Part shown: positions 31,901-36,162 of the stretch, piece after piece
How positions within the stretch are numbered: the stretch's first letter is position 1
Layout: the number at the start of each line of letters is the position of its first letter
Assembly: GCA_946803715.1 (NCBI GenBank)
Contig: CAMPET010000017.1
Location: forward strand, 37,240-73,401
Length of the DNA stretch: 36,162 nt
Direction of reading: 5' to 3'
Source: Beroe ovata
Taxonomy: Eukaryota > Ctenophora > Nuda > Beroida > Beroidae
The notes under the pieces: model-generated
What the model was told of the DNA's origin: nothing
Database searches by the model: none
The model's input: only the letters and a program-made list of their open reading frames with translations
Made by a program: the position numbers and the translations under genes

Positions 31901-34353
31901 TAACAAACTAGGATCACCAGCTTTGTTATTCTCATTACATGTGATCTATTAATTATTCATTGTGTAACACCATACCTATTCTGTGAGTTTGATCGTGAAA
32001 ATAGGTCAAGGGAGGAGATAATACATTTTCATCATGGATACCATGGTAGTTATTCGAACTATGCTGCAGGACACCCTACACACTCACAACACACATTATT
32101 AATGGTACACACAACTAGGCATTAGCGCACAAGTCACCTATCAGCTGTCACCTGCCAGCTACATATAACAGCTGGTGGACCTGCCAAGTCCTGGTCCACT
32201 GGACCAGGATTTGGCATGTATTTATTGTGTACCGTTCCTCAATCGACAAAGGAACATACATTTGATAAACATTGATTTGGTTTACCCTCGTTTTGACACT
32301 GTCGCCAGGACGTGTTACCTCGTGTTATAGATCCTACTTGGACAAATGCTATCTAACCCATTGTCACTCATTCAACCCTCATTCAAACCCAAGAATCGTG
32401 GAATTTCCCAGTATTCTCTGAAAATCAGTTACATATTTTGACTTTTTTCTAATGATAATCTTCCTTGCCAGGGACCAATCGTCGAGACACTGTTCTCAGT
32501 GTAACAAGTGTGTGCTACGTTTCGATCATCATTGCGACTACATCAACAACTGTGTGGGGAAACTTAACTATCCGTGAGTATGATAGCTTAAACAGCGTAC
32601 ATGTGCACATTGCGCATGTATAATAATCTGCACGTGCAGGTGCCATGCGCACTGCGCGTGCATTAGAGTCTGCACATGAAAAAGTTCGACGTATTTTGTG
32701 TTTTTGGATAGCCATCGGGTTGTCTTGGGATGACAAGGTTTTCCAAACATTCTAACCAGGAATTTGTCAGCGACAGTGGGTCTCTCTTGGGCGTTTAAGG
32801 AATGATTGAAACTCTCAGTTTTCCGCATGTATTTATATCCACAAACTAAATGCGCTTTCAAAATTCCTGCAAGGTATTTAAATTGATTATGCAAAATACT
32901 GAGTGGGTGTCGCCTGCTGCAGGTGCTAATTTTGCACATGCAGGTGCTAAGTGTGATCGTGTGCATGATGCAGGTGCTAATTTCTTACTCTTATTGTGCT
33001 AATAGGTGCTAAGTATGATCCCAGTTGTGAATAGTAGTGATGTCAGCTGTACAGTATTATACCCTATGTATACCACTCTAAGCCATGTACCATAACAGAA
33101 CCATAGAGCATTAGTTGTTGTGGAATAAAGTGTGATCGAACAGCTGCACACTCTGTGAATGTACTTGCTCGATGGTATCAAATTTCAAAAAACCCACGTG
33201 AGCTAATTATCGAGTAAATTACTCAATTATAATCTGCGATGACCTCATATTCTCGTCTTCTCAGGTACTACATTGTGTTGCTGTTGTCATCGGTGATATA
33301 CAGTGTCATTGTGATATCAAACATCCTCTTTATTCTCTACAACCTCTGCTTCAAGGAGAAACAATTTCTCCTCAGTCTTGGTAATTAGATGTTAATTAGG
33401 TGTTAATTGTGTTCATTTAAAATGAGGTGTTGCGATAATGGCAGGATATCTTGAACCGTATTTTTCTTGTTGCCATGGCAACAAAATAATATCACAAAAG
33501 CAACTATGCCGTGGAAATTAGCGATGTTGTTAACCGGCTACGGATGGCTAAGGGAGTGTCCGTGAATCAGAGGATAACTAAATTGCCAACGGGCATCGGC
33601 AATGCACCGATTGCCTCAATTAGGAGTCGGGAATGGAATTGGAGTGTCTCTCAGTCAAGGAAATACTTGTGCCTGATGTATTATATGTAGCGCGCGATGC
33701 AAATTGATCGACTCGAAATTTCATTGCTCCTCTGAAGTGTAACATTAGATACACGCGCGGTGACGCGCGCGTAAATTCTTTGCTGCGCGCGTGTGGCACA
33801 TGCGTGCGCGCGTGTGTGTCATAGCTCAGACTATCCATGAACCGTACGTGTATTTTAACCGCATTCAATTTCAGGGTACACATCACCCTCGGTATTCGGT
33901 TACAAGGTGACTAGTGGGGCAGTGATATCACTTCTAGTGATATTCCTGATCCTATCGCTAGTTGCGTTTATCCTGATAACCAATCTAGCTCGGCTACACG
34001 TCTATCTTATCTACCATGGCTGGACTACGTGGGACTATTACTGTAGACCCAAGCTAGAGAGACAAGAACACTCATACTGGAAATATCGGGTAGGTTGGTC
34101 ATCTCATAATTCACATTCCATATCAAAAAATATCTCAATCATAACATTCTCATTCATTCTCATTATTCATTGTCTATTATGAATTCTAATATACTAACAA
34201 CATTAGAACGGGAGTAGCAAAACATTCGAAGTGGAATTATCAACTAGTACAACTGAGATTGTGAGTGGAACACAACAGAAAAACTTGTGTCAGGTTTTGA
34301 TGAAATACCCTGCCAAAAACAAGACTTACCCTCTGCCTTCGACATCATTGTGA
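28937..34353 (+). CDS. DHHC palmitoyltransferase, ZDHHC1/ZDHHC11-like, 8 exons
   Basis: Exons: 28937-29002, 29168-29263, 30951-31014, 31217-31301, 32472-32573, 33265-33380, 33875-34089, 34207-34353. Phases agree and give 296 aa plus stop. The enzyme moves palmitate to cysteines of other proteins by autoacylation of the DHHC Cys. The N-terminal [16 protein letters not shown] resembles the RRNGW segment of ZDHHC1/11. TM1 and TM2 lie in about 23-57. The Cys-rich domain (97-131) has paired CxxC, HCSQCNKC and FDHHC (122-125; catalytic Cys125), then [11 protein letters not shown]3 (about 136-160) and TM4 (about 190-220) follow. The usual TTxE motif after TM4 reads TTWD, an Asp for Glu change. The start is uncertain: the frame is open back to an acceptor-like cag/tag at 28909, so an upstream exon may exist. 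The exon 2 donor could instead be at 29258. Intron 2 is long (1.7 kb) and full of repeats. The C-terminal tail is short and hydrophilic. Confidence 0.88.
29969..30150. repeat. Compound CA-rich microsatellite in DHHC intron 2
   Basis: Mixed (CA)n with CG, TA and AT interruptions and an N at 30061. Overlapping open frames here only translate the repeat. Confidence 0.93.
30231..30339. repeat. 34-bp tandem repeat, 3 copies plus a stub
   Basis: cagaatttccaaacgtcag starts at 30231, 30265 and 30299, and cagaatt recurs at 30333, an exact period of 34. Each copy continues into tgttgtgtgtcact. It lies within intron 2 of the DHHC gene, directly downstream of the CA repeat. Confidence 0.93.
30703..30804. 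mobile_element. Small TIR element, copy B (MITE-like)
   Basis: Perfect 12-bp terminal inverted repeats tgacagagtggt and accactctgtca bound a 102-bp element. It shares interior sequence (ctgtacagaaccc, tacagcaaggat, aggcacat) with copy A 20 kb away. Non-coding, sitting in DHHC intron 2. Confidence 0.8.
32915..33013. repeat. Dispersed caggtgctaa motif, four copies
   Basis: caggtgctaa occurs near 32921, 32941 and 32972, and as taggtgctaa near 33003, within intron 5 of the DHHC gene. Spacing is irregular at about 20-31 bases, so this is a degenerate short repeat. Confidence 0.7.
33680..33815. other. CpG-rich patch in DHHC intron 6
   Basis: Several gcgcgc runs (33690, 33755, 33766, 33785, 33806) interrupt otherwise AT-rich intron sequence. 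This resembles the interiors of the foldback elements at 17.5-18.3 kb but lacks their TIRs. Confidence 0.45.
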
Positions 34354-34891
34354 TGAATTAGAGCAGTTACAGAATATTTGTAGGACTGTTAATAAGTAAA
34401 ATCAGCAGATAAGTTTGACTTCGACCATAATGCATGCTGCTTTATAGTACAGTTTGACTATGGTCATTCATCATATTTTCGATATCATGCTTAGATTTTT
34501 ATGAGCATATTGATGACTGTAACTTAGTGGAGCATATTATAATGGTGTTGGTTTGTTACGATTGTGTTTGATTCAGTATGTGTATTCGAATTGTACATTA
34601 CGTTTATCAAATTCCGGCTGATGATTGTACTTCAGGAGAAAATAACGTGGCCAGCTTAACATACTTTCGTGATACTTTCAATGCCTACGTAATCTGCCAC
34701 TAAATCAATGAATTACTGTACGAAAATTCGCAACTGACAGAGCGCTACAAATCATCTGCGAAATAGAATCAAGCACTATATATTCATTATGTCATGGGGG
34801 TCACATCGGAATCAATTATCAGTTATCATAGCACTTGGATAATTCGTCTAACTACATTGATCAGAAAGAACGTAATTATTTTCAGAATAAG
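34354..34891. other. Convergent intergenic spacer
   Basis: AT-rich 538 bases between the stop of the plus-strand DHHC gene and the stop of the minus-strand SPTLC2-type gene. The two genes converge here and both 3' UTRs should lie in it. No open frame is supported. Confidence 0.5.
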
Positions 34892-35316
34892 TTAGTCTTC
34901 AACTGCTCTCGTATCAATTGAACTGCGACTAAGGAAGTGTTTCCAAAAGTCCATGAATGCCGACCTTGGTCGATTGGCTGACATTTTCATTCCAATGATA
35001 GGATCCAGTTCTTCAAGAATCTGTAGAGTCTGAAAGAAATAAATAATTATCTGTCTCTCTTACTTCATTTCTCAAATCATGATTAGGCAATTCAGACATT
35101 TTGCATACAGGTTGGTGCGCTATAAATCGCAATGAACAAATACAACGAATTTGGAATTTGAAACATTGACTATAAACACTACTCACTCTGTCTAGATGAT
35201 CTCTAGTGTGTGAAGCGGACAAACAGAATCTAGCTCTAGCACCTAACATACTCGTCGCCGGAAAAGCAACAATCACAGTTGCTAGCCCTCGGTTGAGGCA
35301 CTCCTTAGCGAATATC
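34892..35316 (-). CDS. SPTLC2-like: Serine palmitoyltransferase subunit 2 homologue, last two exons (partial)
   Basis: Minus-strand exons 35316-35187 and 35029-34892 (stop TAA at 34894-34892) join in phase 0. The upstream exon begins with one base completing a split codon, then reads IFAKECLNRGLATVIVAFPATSMLGARARFCLSASHTRDHLDR. The FPAT...RARFCLSA.HT stretch is diagnostic of the C-terminal end of the LCB2/SPTLC2 subunit of serine palmitoyltransferase, a PLP enzyme of the alpha-oxoamine synthase family that starts sphingolipid synthesis at the ER. The last exon supplies TLQILEELDPIIGMKMSANR and a 25-residue tail. Only about 88 of the expected 550 residues are here. The active-site Lys and the rest must lie in exons past 36162 or in exons I could not recognise at 35317-36162. 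Confidence 0.85.
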
Positions 35317-36127
35317 CTGAAATTTTCAATGAATATTTTGCGCATTGTCTTGACAGTCAAATGGTTAAACTGAAGCGCGGGTAAAAGAAACGAGCGTGTG
35401 CGCGGCGCGCGGCAAGTATGCGCGCTAACTTGAACTCTTTTGTCTCCGCGCGTTCCTGAAATACGGGCTGGAACGCGCCCGTATGTTCCTCAACATCACG
35501 CCACTCTCAGTTGCAATTTGCCACACTCTATAAATCATGCACTGGACGAGAATCTCCTCATTACAATACATTCCCTTGCTCGTCAACAAAACTGTCTTAT
35601 CAAGCTCGATAAGGGGCATAATCCTTCGACAATGAGTCAATCAACGATCGATCAGTCGCTACTTTGAATCAATCGCTACTTTGAATAACACACGGTAACA
35701 TTCGTATTAGCGAGGTTGTGTAACGGATAATTATAGATAACACACAAATTATCTATGTGGAGAAGTGAAAATTTCTTAATAATCACTTAATCATCGCGAG
35801 TGTTCTTTTGTTACCACAAAGACAATCATTATAGTAGACAAATTCGAATAGAACAATGTGCATCTTATGGTTCCTACTACAGATGATGCTGGTTTGAACT
35901 TTTAACAGGATAGTAACATCTATTGATTATAACAAGATTTAAAAGTTGGGTTTTCGAGAATGGAATACCCTATAGGTCCAATATGCTACCAATGCAGGTG
36001 CACCGTGCAACCATTGCAATGTATAAGTGGAATCATGACCAGTTATAACGATTAAACTGTTCGAGTACAATCAATGACGTGACAGTGCCCTCCTTGTGAA
36101 TAACCTTAGGAGAGTGCTCACCATACT

Positions 36128-36129
<2 letters not shown>
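35317..36129. other. Probable intron of the SPTLC2-type gene
   Basis: No further exon of the minus-strand gene was recognised. There is a CpG-rich patch at 35376-35480 with an inverted pair gcgcgttcc / ggaacgcgc (35448-35456 and 35470-35478), and a directly repeated tcaatcgctactttgaa at 35650-35690. Overlapping open frames on both strands at 35425-35667 look spurious. Confidence 0.5.

Positions 36130-36162
<33 letters not shown>
36130..36162. repeat. (AC)n microsatellite at window end
   Basis: A pure AC/CA run reaches the last base. Confidence 0.97.

Overview
This is eukaryotic, and most likely early-branching marine animal, genomic DNA; a sponge or similar non-bilaterian is my inference. 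Five genes have GT-AG introns with matching phases. A nephrocystin-3-like ciliary protein, a DHHC palmitoyltransferase of the ZDHHC1/11 type, an SPTLC2-type serine palmitoyltransferase and a papain-family protease fit an animal. The DNA is AT-rich with many CA/TG microsatellites, foldback elements and short tandem repeats. It is not bacterial, although two genes (a BCCT transporter and an acetate kinase) belong to families best known from bacteria. Both are cut by many spliceosomal introns.

Layout: 1-6410 has no gene I can support, only microsatellites, minisatellites and CACGTG clusters. 6411-7976 (minus) is an intronless secreted cysteine protease with a Cys-rich C-terminal tail. 8063-11970 is non-coding apart from one copy of a small terminal-inverted-repeat element. 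12017-17039 (plus) is a 13-exon BCCT-family osmolyte transporter (842 aa reconstructed). 17530-18340 is a cluster of GC-rich foldback elements, including a perfect 54-bp palindrome. 18842-21103 (plus) is an 8-exon acetate kinase (423 aa) with a possible mitochondrial leader. 21545-24661 (plus) is a single-exon 1038-aa nephrocystin-3-like protein with a myristoylation-type N-terminus and a degenerate P-loop. 25243-26245 (plus) is a three-exon coiled-coil protein. 26246-28936 is non-coding and holds a 240-bp direct duplication. 28937-34353 (plus) is an 8-exon DHHC palmitoyltransferase (296 aa reconstructed). 34892-35316 (minus) is the last two exons of an SPTLC2 homologue whose 5' part lies beyond the window. 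The window ends in a CA repeat.

The genes do not form an operon, and most are independent eukaryotic genes. Two themes stand out. One is bacterial-type metabolism inside an apparent animal genome: betaine-type transport plus acetate kinase with all catalytic positions kept. The other is a pair of intronless multi-domain genes among intron-rich neighbours, one of them a divergent copy of a ciliary scaffold that has lost its nucleotide-binding loop. Exon boundaries were found by hand from splice motifs, reading-frame phase and family resemblance; no alignment or database search was run.
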